Shown here piece after piece: positions 1 through 8,988 of a stretch of DNA of 18,103 nucleotides. The DNA is from CAWHOW01 sp050013795 (GTDB lineage Bacteria; Bacteroidota; Bacteroidia; Bacteroidales; CG2-30-32-10). The notes beneath the pieces are model-generated. The model was not told the origin of the DNA. It saw only the letters and a program-made list of their open reading frames with translations, and did not search any database. The stretch spans positions 1 to 18,103 of the forward strand of contig JBEKEO010000045.1 in the NCBI GenBank assembly GCA_050013795.1, written 5' to 3'. How positions within the stretch are numbered: position 1 is the stretch's first letter; every line of letters begins with the position of its first letter. Made by a program: the position numbers and the translations under genes.

Positions 1-804
1 TTTCGATCCCAAAGGCCATTTCGATGGGGCGGCATTCAGAGTAACGGTAACACCTTTTTCATTCATTCCCGACACGACTCCAATCATCCCTCCCCATGTA
101 ACATACATGAATTTATACCCTTTATCAGGATTGCAGAAACATACTATTTTATTTTTAGAAAAATCATCGCCTACATAGAAATCAAAATTACGTGCAACAA
201 TTAAAGAACTATCTTCAGAGTCATCACCCCATGCAGCAAACGAAGTGCATCCGACCATATTCAGGTTTTGCAATGCATGACCAATGTCGTGTGCTGCATG
301 GTAGTTAAGTATCCGCTGGTAAGCAGGACCCACATCCGAAAATTCATCAGAAACCGATTGTGAAATTCCTAAAATTTCTAACTGGTATTCCTTTTCTACA
401 TAATTATCAATATTCCTGTTGAACCATGCTACAAAATATTTCAGAAACTTAAGGTATTTATCGGAAGGGATCATTTTCTTAATTTCATTCACAAAAGCTT
501 TTTCCTGCAAGTATATCAGGTCTTTTGTAAGCAAGCCATTCATCACGCCCATTTCGAATGGCTTCCCCTCAACATACATTTCCCATAAACCCGCTTTGTT
601 CTTTCTTAGCCAATTATTTTTGCACACATAAAAGTCCTTTCCCAGTGTTGTTCTTTTATATTTTAGAATATCTGTATTATCAGGAACAGGAGGAGTAATT
701 CTGACGGCAATATTAAAATATATCAGGAAAGCAATAATAAGCAGCAAGACTACTGCTAATGATATTATCAGTCTCTTAAATATTTTTCTCCAGCGTTTAC
801 GCAT
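1..804 (-). CDS. C45-family (acyl-CoA:6-APA acyltransferase-like) Ntn hydrolase, membrane-anchored, partial
   Basis: The reading frame is open from the ATG at 804 to the left edge (268 codons), so the C-terminus is missing. Residues 1-10 are basic (MRKRWRKIFK) and residues 11-33 form one hydrophobic helix, so the catalytic part should face the periplasm. The motif GCTSFAAWG, with Cys186, matches the processed nucleophile of C45 / acyl-CoA:6-aminopenicillanate acyltransferase enzymes, which cut themselves and expose an N-terminal Cys. RNFDFYVGD (205-213) and the WGGMIGVVSGMNEKGV stretch (237-252) are also typical of the family. The start overlaps the end of the upstream oxidoreductase gene by 8 bp (ATG inside AATAATGCGTAA), which implies translational coupling. 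A C45 protein is a recurrent member of flexirubin-type clusters. Its substrate is not known to me; hydrolysis or transfer of an acyl or polyene group is an inference. Confidence 0.85.
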   Translation of the reverse strand, partial: MRKRWRKIFKRLIISLAVVLLLIIAFLIYFNIAVRITPPVPDNTDILKYKRTTLGKDFYVCKNNWLRKNKAGLWEMYVEGKPFEMGVMNGLLTKDLIYLQEKAFVNEIKKMIPSDKYLKFLKYFVAWFNRNIDNYVEKEYQLEILGISQSVSDEFSDVGPAYQRILNYHAAHDIGHALQNLNMVGCTSFAAWGDDSEDSSLIVARNFDFYVGDDFSKNKIVCFCNPDKGYKFMYVTWGGMIGVVSGMNEKGVTVTLNAAPSKWPLGSK

Positions 805-2290
805 TATTAACTTTATTAAACAGGTAACTGGTACCGACAAACCCTCCGCATGTCAGCATAGCGCCCATAGTAACACCCAGTACTCCGTGCAAATTGATAT
901 TTTGTCCTGTCAAAAACAAATTGGGAATTTTGGTTCCGGGAGTAATTAAAGTTCTGAGGGAATTATTGCAATCTTTCATCATCCCATACATTGATCCGTT
1001 TACAGTAGCGGTATAATCCCTATATGTGAGTGGAGTTGATGTAAAATACGATTTAATACAACTTCTTATTGCAGGAAATTTTTCTTCTATTACATCCAAT
1101 AATTGTTCAGCTTTTTTCCTTTTGAATTCAATATATTCTTCCCCTCTTTTTTCAACAGTAGTGTTCTCCCATTGTTTCACTTCATCATATTTCATATATG
1201 TCATAACGGAGATACTATCGGCATATACCTCGGATTTCGAAGAAGCAGGTGTATAAAACATATATCCTCCCGGCCATTTAATCGAATCATATATATCAGG
1301 CCCCCAACTTTGACTATGCTTGTAATGATAATAATTATAATTAATGTATTTGAAAGAATCCTCCTTTAAAACAATGTATAGAGAAAATACAGAGATAGAA
1401 TTTTCAATTGATCTCAGACGATTCACAAACACTTTTCTTATCAACTTTGATTCAACTTTATTAAATGTTTCAACAGGGTGCATATTGGAAATGAAATATT
1501 TTCCATACACAGGTTCCTGTTTTTCAATTTCTATACTTTCAACAAATTCATCTGAAGGATTCATAACGAACTTTTTCACCTTAGCATTTTTTATGATCAC
1601 TCCGCCATTTGCAATAATAGAATTGGCAAGGATATCTGCAATCTGCCCGCCTCCATCAACAAACCGCCATGATCCTTCTAAGAAAGAATTATTAATAATG
1701 GCATGAGCATATAAGGGTGAACTTTCAGCTTTACCTGTATAAAATGAGTTTGATGCCCCAAGTACGTTCTGCAATTTTATATCGCTTGTAATAGATTTAA
1801 TAAAATCAAAAGTGTTAATTGAATAATATTTCATGCTTGGTGTATTCGACAAATCATACTCATCTGAAGAAAAATTACCCAAGGACTGGCGTATCTCTTT
1901 AAATTTATTTATATATGTAACAAGAGACTCTTTTTCTTTGGGAAAATAATGTAAAAGGGTTTCAATAAAATTATCATATCCTTGCGCATATTTATATTCT
2001 TCCCCTTCAATATATATCAGGTCAAAAACATCATCGTCCAATCTCTTCATTTTTACCTTTCCTAAAAGATCAAAATATTTGAAGAATCTCCACAGCATTT
2101 GTCCCTCATCCATCGAACCCACATAGTGCATACCTGTATCAAAAATGCAATTATCCCTTTTAAAAGTCTGAAGACATCCACCCAGTTGCTTATTTTTTTC
2201 AACAATACATACGCGATAACCTTCCTTGCTCAAAATATAACCGCAAAGTAATCCACCAAGCCCGCTACCAACAATTACAATATCGTACAT
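797..2290 (-). CDS. FAD-dependent oxidoreductase, CrtI / retinol-saturase type (copy 1)
   Basis: A 497-residue protein with an N-terminal dinucleotide-binding fold: GSGLGG at residues 8-13 and the FAD ribose-binding acidic residue in VCIVEKN (E31). The family's C-terminal FAD motif is also present (LFLTGQNINLHGVLGVT, followed by a small-residue-rich helix). Length and layout fit the phytoene desaturase / carotene isomerase / retinol saturase superfamily, which desaturates, saturates or isomerises conjugated polyenes. It is a tandem paralogue of the gene just upstream; the two can be aligned by eye over their whole length with about half the residues the same. It starts 5 bp after that gene's stop, and its own 3' end overlaps the C45 gene by 8 bp. 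In a flexirubin or aryl-polyene setting it would plausibly act on the polyene chain; this role is inferred. Confidence 0.9.
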   Translation of the reverse strand: MYDIVIVGSGLGGLLCGYILSKEGYRVCIVEKNKQLGGCLQTFKRDNCIFDTGMHYVGSMDEGQMLWRFFKYFDLLGKVKMKRLDDDVFDLIYIEGEEYKYAQGYDNFIETLLHYFPKEKESLVTYINKFKEIRQSLGNFSSDEYDLSNTPSMKYYSINTFDFIKSITSDIKLQNVLGASNSFYTGKAESSPLYAHAIINNSFLEGSWRFVDGGGQIADILANSIIANGGVIIKNAKVKKFVMNPSDEFVESIEIEKQEPVYGKYFISNMHPVETFNKVESKLIRKVFVNRLRSIENSISVFSLYIVLKEDSFKYINYNYYHYKHSQSWGPDIYDSIKWPGGYMFYTPASSKSEVYADSISVMTYMKYDEVKQWENTTVEKRGEEYIEFKRKKAEQLLDVIEEKFPAIRSCIKSYFTSTPLTYRDYTATVNGSMYGMMKDCNNSLRTLITPGTKIPNLFLTGQNINLHGVLGVTMGAMLTCGGFVGTSYLFNKVNNA

Positions 2291-2295
2291 ATAAT

Positions 2296-3786
2296 TTAAT
2301 TATTCTTTATTTTTTGGATCAGGTATTCTAATCCAACCAACTCACCACATGTCATAACAGCACCAATGGTAACACCTAATATTCCATGAATATTCAGGTT
2401 TTGTCCGGTGAAAAACAAGTTAGGTATTTTTGTTTTTGGCGTTATCAGTGTTTTATATGGATCGTTATAATCTTTAAGTATTCCGTAGGACGAACCTTCA
2501 AATGTACCTGTATAATCACGATAGGTCAAGGGTGTCGATGTATAATATTTTTTTATCTTCGATCGTATGTCTGGAAACTTCTTCTCAATTAAAGTTAAAA
2601 ATTTGTCCGCTTTACGTTCTTTCATCTCAAGATATTCTTCACCCCTGTTTTCAACACTGGTATTTTCCCATTTTTTAAGTTCATCATATTTCATATATGT
2701 CATCGCAATAAGGCAATCAGCATACTTTTCTGATTTTGAAGTAGCCGGTGTATATAGCAAATAACTTTCAGGCCAATTTTTCTCAGAATACGACGCAGTA
2801 GTCCAGACAGTATCATTATTGAAATAATAGTGATTGTAATTTTGGTATTCGAATGTATTCTCCTTGAAAACTATATATAATGAAAAAACAGGCATCGTAT
2901 TTTCAAGTGAGCTTACTCGTTTACGGAAAGCCTTGCTTAACGACTTTCCATCAATCATATTTAAAGTATTAATCGGATGGATATTTGAGATGAAATTTGT
3001 TGCTTCTATTCTTTCATTATTTGTAAGTTCTGCATATTTCAAAACTTCATTTTCAGAAACAAAATTCCTTACCTCACTTCTTCTTAAAACAGTTCCTCCT
3101 TTATTTTTTATTGATCTCTCTAGAATCTTTGCAAGCTGTTGACTGCCATCAACTAGGCGCCATGCGCTGCTTATAAATGAATATGTGATAAGCGAATGAA
3201 GATAAAGTGGTGTTTTATCCGGAACACCGGCATATAATAAATTATTTCCGGCAAGTACATTTTGTAATATTTTATTATTTGTGATGGACTGAATATAACT
3301 AAACGCACTTTCACTGAATAAATCGTTATAATTGACATTCGCAAGATTTGTATCCAGGTTGTATAAAGGAAATTGTCTGCAAATATTTTTCAATTTACTT
3401 ATATAAGCCGTAACAGCTCCTCTTTCGTTGGGAAAATCTTTAACAAGTGTTTCAATAAAGTTTTCGTCACCCTGGGCGTGTTTATATTCCTTTCCATGAA
3501 ATGTAATAACTTCAAAGCCTTTCTCGTCCATTCTTCGCAGCTTAAGCTGATCCATCAAACCAAAATATTTGAAATACCTGTTCAGGATTTGTCCTTCGGC
3601 TAGTCCTTCCGTGTAATTCAATCCCGTACTGAAAATACATCTGTCGCGCGTAAATGTTTGCAGGCATCCACCTATTTGCTGGTTCTTCTCAACGACACAA
3701 ACATTGTATCCTTCCCTGCTGAGAATGTTTCCGCAAAGCAATCCGCCCAGTCCGCTCCCAATTATCAACACATCGTATTTTGCCAT
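2296..3786 (-). CDS. FAD-dependent oxidoreductase, CrtI / retinol-saturase type (copy 2)
   Basis: A 496-residue paralogue of the next gene downstream. The Rossmann motif GSGLGG is at residues 10-15, with E33 in VCVVEKN as the expected ribose contact. The shared segment GGCLQTF follows, and the C-terminal motif reads LFFTGQNLNIHGILGVT. No catalytic or FAD-binding segment appears lost, so both copies look functional. Its ATG overlaps the stop codon of the transporter fusion gene (TAATG at 3788-3784), a classic re-initiation arrangement. The two copies differ most in the middle, substrate-facing part (about residues 130-290), which suggests related but distinct substrates or an obligate pair. 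The exact reaction cannot be read from the sequence. Confidence 0.9.
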   Translation of the reverse strand: MAKYDVLIIGSGLGGLLCGNILSREGYNVCVVEKNQQIGGCLQTFTRDRCIFSTGLNYTEGLAEGQILNRYFKYFGLMDQLKLRRMDEKGFEVITFHGKEYKHAQGDENFIETLVKDFPNERGAVTAYISKLKNICRQFPLYNLDTNLANVNYNDLFSESAFSYIQSITNNKILQNVLAGNNLLYAGVPDKTPLYLHSLITYSFISSAWRLVDGSQQLAKILERSIKNKGGTVLRRSEVRNFVSENEVLKYAELTNNERIEATNFISNIHPINTLNMIDGKSLSKAFRKRVSSLENTMPVFSLYIVFKENTFEYQNYNHYYFNNDTVWTTASYSEKNWPESYLLYTPATSKSEKYADCLIAMTYMKYDELKKWENTSVENRGEEYLEMKERKADKFLTLIEKKFPDIRSKIKKYYTSTPLTYRDYTGTFEGSSYGILKDYNDPYKTLITPKTKIPNLFFTGQNLNIHGILGVTIGAVMTCGELVGLEYLIQKIKNN

Positions 3787-6700
3787 TACTTTATATTTCT
3801 AATGATGTAAACTATATTCGAAGTGAATCTAGTCTTATCAATTATCTCCATTTCTAATCCAAATCCTGATATAATTTCTTTTATATTTTTCCCTGACATG
3901 AAAGTCAGTTTCTTTTCTCCCATTTTATTAAAACCACTGCGTGTAGAAAAGAACTCCGTATATTTAGTTCCCCAATGCCTTTTCTTTAGGTCGCTATCTG
4001 CATCACGTATAATCATTAATCCACCAGGATTTAAGTGTTCCACACTCGATTTAATAAGCTGCTCTTGTTTATCTTCTGTCAAATAATGAAGGATATCACT
4101 TAAAATAATTACATCACAATTTTTATATTCATATGTTAATGCATTAGCACATACAAAATTGACATTATCATTTTTCGCATTACAATTCTTTGCTAATTCT
4201 ATTTTATTATAATCATGATCAATTCCCGTAATCTTTCTTTTTTCAGATACAAAGTTAAGCATATAAGCCAGAAATCCATATCCGCAACCAATGTCAGTAA
4301 CTTCAGCATCCGTTGGTATATATGAATTGAATAATTCATAATTCCCATCTAGTTTTATTTTTATTCGTGCATACCATTCCAGTATAGGTCCTTTGTACAA
4401 ATAATTTTTAATGAGAAATTTCCTGCAATATTTGGGCGTATTGTATTCCTCAATCATTTTATCATATTCGCTTCTTACATATTTTAACACTGATTTTGTA
4501 AGTTCTGAATAATCATTACCAAAGCTTCTATCACTATTATTTATCCGTGGGAATATCTTAATTGTTATAGCACCATTCTTCAGGAAATTTTCTCCTTTTG
4601 TCATGCAATCACCTACTCCATGTATGACAATGGGTAATACTTCAAGATTCAACTGCTCTGCAATTAGGAAAGCTCCTTTATGGAAACGCTTTATTTTCAT
4701 ATCATCGGAACGGCTTCCTTCGGGAAAGACCAAAACAGAATAACCTTCATCGATCTTTCTTCTTAAACGTTCTATTAAATTTTCATATCCGTTGTTTGCC
4801 GGATAGAAATCAAGATACCGTATTACCAAACTATATATAGGATTATTCCAAACCCAATTATTTGTTACTACTATTATCTTAGGGTGCAACATAAGTAATA
4901 GCAGCAGGTCAATATGCGACTGATGATTTGCAATTATCAGCGACGGTTTCTTGAAGTTTGCATTATCAATATTTACAATTCGCTTCTTAATATTGAACAT
5001 GGCATACACTTCAAGACGGCAAAATCCCATCATAAAATAGTGCATTATTAATTTCTTTGCTTTTCTGCTTACCGGCAATATCAATATAAATGGCAGGATG
5101 ATGTTCATTGACAGGCAACCAAAAATAAAAATAGAAAAGGCAATCACAGTGAAGATTAAATCGGAAAATGTCATCGGGACAACTCGCTTCTTTGATTTTT
5201 TGTAAGTCAGATACCTGAACAAAATTGGTTCAATTGTATAGGATATCAATACCACTGACAATAAACCGAATACTGAAATAAAGGCGATAGAATGTAAAGC
5301 TGGATGTTTAGCTAAAATCAAAACACCAACACCAACTATAGTTGTAATTGATGACAACAGTACCGAAGTTTTATATGAAGGAAGCTGATTGCTTCCATAT
5401 TTATAATCCATCAATAATCCGCGGATCATAAGGATACTGTAATCAACGCCTAATCCGAAAATAAAAGTTGAAATGAGTATATTGAAGATATTGAACGATA
5501 ATCCGAAAGCTCCCATTATTCCTAATGTCCATAGCCAGCTTACAAACATAGGTACTGAGGCAATGAGTCCGATCTCTATCCTGCCAAAGGCAACTATCAA
5601 TACAATTGTTACAAATATCAAACAGAGATTAACAAGCATGTTGAAATCTGTTTTTATATCATTTACAAAATTTGCTGTTATCTTTTGCTTGTCAAAGATC
5701 ACCACGTTTTTGTCTCCCGAAAAAGCCGAGAATACTTTCTCCCGATTCGCTCCATCAACTTTAACTAATGACACTACCATTGACACATCAGGGTTATTCG
5801 TTATCCTGTCATTGAAGAAAATGCTTATCAGCTTATCAAGGTTTTTAGCCGAAGTTATCCTAAAATCCTTGTCAAGCAAATTATAAAATTCAGTAAAAGC
5901 CTCTCTGGTAAAACCAAGCTTCTTACTTTTTTTAATAATAATTTCTTTTAACTTGCTTTTCTTGTTTGCATTCCAGTAGGAGTTCCATTTATCCAACCTT
6001 TCCTCTTGCATGGAATCATCAATTATTACTGAGCTGACAGTTGAATATTTTATAATGATATTCTGCTTCTGTAATTTGTCCAGCTTCACCGAATTTTTTT
6101 CGTTATTAGTAAGTGCTTCATCCAGGTTTTTGCCTAAAGAAACAAGGTAAACCGAACGTAATGAAATATCATTTGCCCTGTTCAGGTTCTTTTCTGCTGA
6201 AGATAGTTTATCCGACAGATAGCTCATTTTATACATGTCTTTTTCAAACGAAGTCTTGTTTGATGTATATAGGAACCATGCTGAAATTATAACTATTAAA
6301 AGAACCAGAATTTTATTTGATTCAAAAGAGTATGTGGCAATTTTATCAATAACTGTTATTCTCTTTTTGTCATTGGATAATTTCTTTTTAGGTTTCATCA
6401 GATGAGGCAAAAAGACCAGTGAAAAAAGAGCAGCACCTAGTACACTTATTCCTGCAAACAAACCAAGATCACGTAAAACTGCCGATTTTACAAACAATAA
6501 ACTAAAGAATGCAACAGCAGTTGTCAGTGCACAAAGGAAAATGGTCAGGCTCATATCCCTCAACACTTCTTCCACGGAATCCTTTATTTTCCTGAGACTA
6601 AAAATATACAAAGCATAATCGACAATGATGCCTAGTAGCACGGAGCCTATAGCCAATGCTATTACAGAGATATTTGCTTTAAACAGGAATACGATGGTCA

Positions 6701-7628
6701 AAGCAATAGCGCTCCCGAAAACAGCAGGTAAAAAACTAATAAACGGAATGCTTATTCTTCGGAAATACCATGCAACAAAAAGCATAATGATCAGTAAAGA
6801 AATTATCACACTGAGCAGGACATCCTTTTTTATCTGTTTTGCATTCCCTACTGCAACAGCAATAGCTCCAAAATACTCTGTTTGGATACTGTTATTCTTT
6901 TCCTGAAACGACAAGAGCAGCTTATCTAACTTGTCAATAAATTCAGCATTCTCAGATGTTTTATTGGCGGGATAAGCAGGGTCAATGAAAAGCAGTAAAT
7001 GTTTTCTGTCTTTAGTAAAAACATATCCATCCTGCATGTCGTAGCTTTCATCAAATTGCAGTTTCTTTAATTTGTTATAGGCAAGCGAACTGATGCCAAT
7101 AGGATCGCGCCTGATAAATTTCTTTACAATAAAGCTTGTAGGCGATAAAAGTGTTTTATAATCGTTATTCAATGATTTCTCAACATTCCTTTCGGAAATC
7201 AAACTGTCAATTTCTGCATAATTTGAATTGGAAAGGAAAACAGGCAAATGATCGTAAAAAATCTCTATCACGTCAGACATCAGGCTGTCATTCATTTTAC
7301 CGGTGATGTTTTTTATGAAAGGCGTGAACGATGTGGAATTGACCGAATCAACTAATTCATCGGCAAAAGCAATTAATTTTTCGGGATCACTGGCGGCTGT
7401 GGTATCTGCCAAACTGATATTAATTATCAGTTTATCTGTGGTTTTTAAATTTTTTAAAACAAGGTTTAATCTTTCATCCTCTCCGGGAGCGGCTTTTGAT
7501 ATATCTTCCTCAATAGAAATCTTTGAAGCAAAATACAAAGCCGACAACATAATTGCAATAAATAATAAGAGTAACAGCAATCTGTTTTTTTGGAAGAATC
7601 TGTAAATAATAATAAAGAAAGTTGCCAT
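3786..7628 (-). CDS. trifunctional MMPL transporter / PlsC-type acyltransferase / SAM methyltransferase fusion
   Basis: A 1280-residue protein with three modules. Residues 1-810 are an MMPL/RND-type exporter: a first membrane helix near 15-35, a large extracytoplasmic loop, a helix bundle at about 268-412 with GIIVDY (333-338), a second loop, and a second bundle at about 662-808 with GLGVDY (725-730). Two more hydrophobic segments (822-855) lead into an acyltransferase of the 1-acyl-glycerol-3-phosphate type, with NHQSHID at 901-907 (catalytic His902 and Asp907) and FPEGSRS at 968-974. From about 1080 there is a class I SAM methyltransferase with DIGCGYG (1112-1118), the acidic ribose-binding region GIDHD (1135-1139) and SDILHYL (1177-1183). 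This architecture is a known Bacteroidota family found in flexirubin/aryl-polyene clusters. The protein should sit in the inner membrane and combine lipid or pigment export with acylation and methylation. Which substrate each module handles is unknown. Confidence 0.93.
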   Translation of the reverse strand: MATFFIIIYRFFQKNRLLLLLLFIAIMLSALYFASKISIEEDISKAAPGEDERLNLVLKNLKTTDKLIINISLADTTAASDPEKLIAFADELVDSVNSTSFTPFIKNITGKMNDSLMSDVIEIFYDHLPVFLSNSNYAEIDSLISERNVEKSLNNDYKTLLSPTSFIVKKFIRRDPIGISSLAYNKLKKLQFDESYDMQDGYVFTKDRKHLLLFIDPAYPANKTSENAEFIDKLDKLLLSFQEKNNSIQTEYFGAIAVAVGNAKQIKKDVLLSVIISLLIIMLFVAWYFRRISIPFISFLPAVFGSAIALTIVFLFKANISVIALAIGSVLLGIIVDYALYIFSLRKIKDSVEEVLRDMSLTIFLCALTTAVAFFSLLFVKSAVLRDLGLFAGISVLGAALFSLVFLPHLMKPKKKLSNDKKRITVIDKIATYSFESNKILVLLIVIISAWFLYTSNKTSFEKDMYKMSYLSDKLSSAEKNLNRANDISLRSVYLVSLGKNLDEALTNNEKNSVKLDKLQKQNIIIKYSTVSSVIIDDSMQEERLDKWNSYWNANKKSKLKEIIIKKSKKLGFTREAFTEFYNLLDKDFRITSAKNLDKLISIFFNDRITNNPDVSMVVSLVKVDGANREKVFSAFSGDKNVVIFDKQKITANFVNDIKTDFNMLVNLCLIFVTIVLIVAFGRIEIGLIASVPMFVSWLWTLGIMGAFGLSFNIFNILISTFIFGLGVDYSILMIRGLLMDYKYGSNQLPSYKTSVLLSSITTIVGVGVLILAKHPALHSIAFISVFGLLSVVLISYTIEPILFRYLTYKKSKKRVVPMTFSDLIFTVIAFSIFIFGCLSMNIILPFILILPVSRKAKKLIMHYFMMGFCRLEVYAMFNIKKRIVNIDNANFKKPSLIIANHQSHIDLLLLLMLHPKIIVVTNNWVWNNPIYSLVIRYLDFYPANNGYENLIERLRRKIDEGYSVLVFPEGSRSDDMKIKRFHKGAFLIAEQLNLEVLPIVIHGVGDCMTKGENFLKNGAITIKIFPRINNSDRSFGNDYSELTKSVLKYVRSEYDKMIEEYNTPKYCRKFLIKNYLYKGPILEWYARIKIKLDGNYELFNSYIPTDAEVTDIGCGYGFLAYMLNFVSEKRKITGIDHDYNKIELAKNCNAKNDNVNFVCANALTYEYKNCDVIILSDILHYLTEDKQEQLIKSSVEHLNPGGLMIIRDADSDLKKRHWGTKYTEFFSTRSGFNKMGEKKLTFMSGKNIKEIISGFGLEMEIIDKTRFTSNIVYIIRNIK

Positions 7629-7634
7629 CAGCGT

Positions 7635-8816
7635 TTAAGATATTTTGGGCTTACGGAACATTTTAAGAATAACAAACATTACCATTCCAAATAATAACGA
7701 CAGCAATATAGCAAAAATGAAACTACCTGCGATGTACTGAATAATATTTTCCCTGATCATAGCAAAAGAAAAATCAGATATGCTGTCAATGCCGTAAGAA
7801 TGTGTGCCCATGAAAAAGCCGCCGGTAACATAACTGAAATAGAGAATGAACGGAAGTAACGGAACAATGCTAATATTGGCTGCAACTATAACTATCAGTT
7901 TGTTCAATTTAAAAACATATGCCAATGCAATAGCGGTTATCAACTGGTATCCCCATATCGGCACTATTCCCATAAAAATACCGAACATAACCGATGCGAT
8001 TATCTTTGCATTCGAATCAGCGGATGCAAGGATATTGTTTTTATAAAATTCTTTAACCGTTTTTCTGTTGAGATTTTTAAAAAAATTATACGGTTTTACG
8101 TATAAAATAGTAATGAAAAAGAAAATCGTATTTAACAGGCTAATGCGTGCAAAATCCGAAAAAGGACGAAAATGAGATATGCGTTTTTCGCGGGGAGGGT
8201 AATATATACATACAGGGACAGGGATTATTTTTATGCCTCTCCAGGCAGACCTGACCAGGATTTCAAACTCGAATTCATATTTGCCCGAACGCAATTTTAT
8301 TTGCTTAATCAAATCGAGGGGATAAAGCCGGTAGCCCGATTGGGTATCAGGAAGATTGTAATTGGTAAAGAAACGGAACCAGAAATTAGAGAACTTATTA
8401 GCGAAATTATTTTTTAGTAATGGATTTTCTTTAGTAAAGTTACGAGAACCGATAATTAATGCATCCGGTTCTTTTTCAATTTCATCCAATAACACCATCA
8501 TTTCTTCAGGTTTATGCTGACCGTCGGAATCAATGGTGATGGCATAACGAAAACCTTTGGCAATTGCTTTTTCAAAACCTCTTTTCAAAGCATACCCTTT
8601 TCCTTTATTTTTCTCGTAAGTAATGACTTCTACATTATCATATTTATTCAATATAGACAATGTTTCGTCGGTTGAGCCATCATTTACTACTATTACGTTA
8701 TTTGTAAACTGCAATACCCCATCAATAACCTTTTCAAGCGTAGTGCAATTATTATAGGTAGCAATAATTACACAGCATTTCAGGCTATTAAATCGTGTAT
8801 AATAATCTTCATTCAT
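7635..8816 (-). CDS. family 2 glycosyltransferase fused to DUF2062
   Basis: A 393-residue protein. The N-terminal GT-A glycosyltransferase (about residues 12-220) has the opening strand CCVIIATYNN, the nucleotide-binding VVNDGSTDET (43-52), the metal-binding IDSDGQH (95-101) and DTQSGYRLYP (157-166). These resemble dolichyl/polyprenyl-phosphate sugar transferases and aryl-polyene cluster GT2 proteins. The C-terminal part (about 255-390) is DUF2062, with GIFMGIVPIWGYQ (279-291) and several hydrophobic helices (about 225-240, 272-330 and 360-385) that should anchor it in the inner membrane. It appears to be the first gene of the operon: upstream lies a promoter-like box and then the terminator of the cytochrome gene. 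Its stop is 6 bp before the start of the transporter fusion. A role in glycosylating a pigment or its lipid carrier is inferred. Confidence 0.9.
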   Translation of the reverse strand: MNEDYYTRFNSLKCCVIIATYNNCTTLEKVIDGVLQFTNNVIVVNDGSTDETLSILNKYDNVEVITYEKNKGKGYALKRGFEKAIAKGFRYAITIDSDGQHKPEEMMVLLDEIEKEPDALIIGSRNFTKENPLLKNNFANKFSNFWFRFFTNYNLPDTQSGYRLYPLDLIKQIKLRSGKYEFEFEILVRSAWRGIKIIPVPVCIYYPPREKRISHFRPFSDFARISLLNTIFFFITILYVKPYNFFKNLNRKTVKEFYKNNILASADSNAKIIASVMFGIFMGIVPIWGYQLITAIALAYVFKLNKLIVIVAANISIVPLLPFILYFSYVTGGFFMGTHSYGIDSISDFSFAMIRENIIQYIAGSFIFAILLSLLFGMVMFVILKMFRKPKIS

Positions 8817-8880
8817 CCGGTAGTAATATTTTTCAGCAAGAAATAAATTTGGTGTGTTTTCTGCCGGCTAACAAGGATGG

Positions 8881-8888
8881 CAAAAATA
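8881..8888 (-). promoter_or_regulatory. candidate promoter -7 box for the pigment-type operon
   Basis: On the minus strand this reads TATTTTTG, a full match to the Bacteroidota -7 consensus TAnnTTTG. It lies 65 bp upstream of the glycosyltransferase ATG and downstream of the cytochrome terminator, so it is well placed to drive the operon. TTTG-like triplets lie about 15 bp further upstream, but the spacing to a -33 element is poor. Confidence 0.4.
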
Positions 8889-8934
8889 GTGAATAATCCC
8901 AACCAAATCATACTTAGGCCAAAAGAGTTTGCAT

Positions 8935-8959
8935 AAAAAAAGCTTCGCGCAAGCGAAGC
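8935..8959 (-). terminator. intrinsic terminator of the cytochrome c gene
   Basis: A perfect 7-bp stem GCTTCGC / GCGAAGC (8942-8948 with 8953-8959) closes a 4-nt loop. On the minus strand it is followed directly by seven T residues (plus-strand A run 8935-8941). It begins about 30 bp after the cytochrome stop codon. In the plus direction the stem is followed by only four T, so it is mainly a minus-strand terminator. Confidence 0.85.
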
Positions 8960-8988
8960 CTTTTAACATTTAATTACGATCGCTATTC

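Noticed and set aside
1344..1706. A 120-codon plus-strand open frame inside the first oxidoreductase
   Set aside because: Antisense to conserved coding sequence and without recognisable features.
5473..5886. A 137-codon plus-strand open frame inside the transporter fusion
   Set aside because: Antisense to a conserved MMPL region with clear motifs; no domain or signal seen in the plus-strand product.
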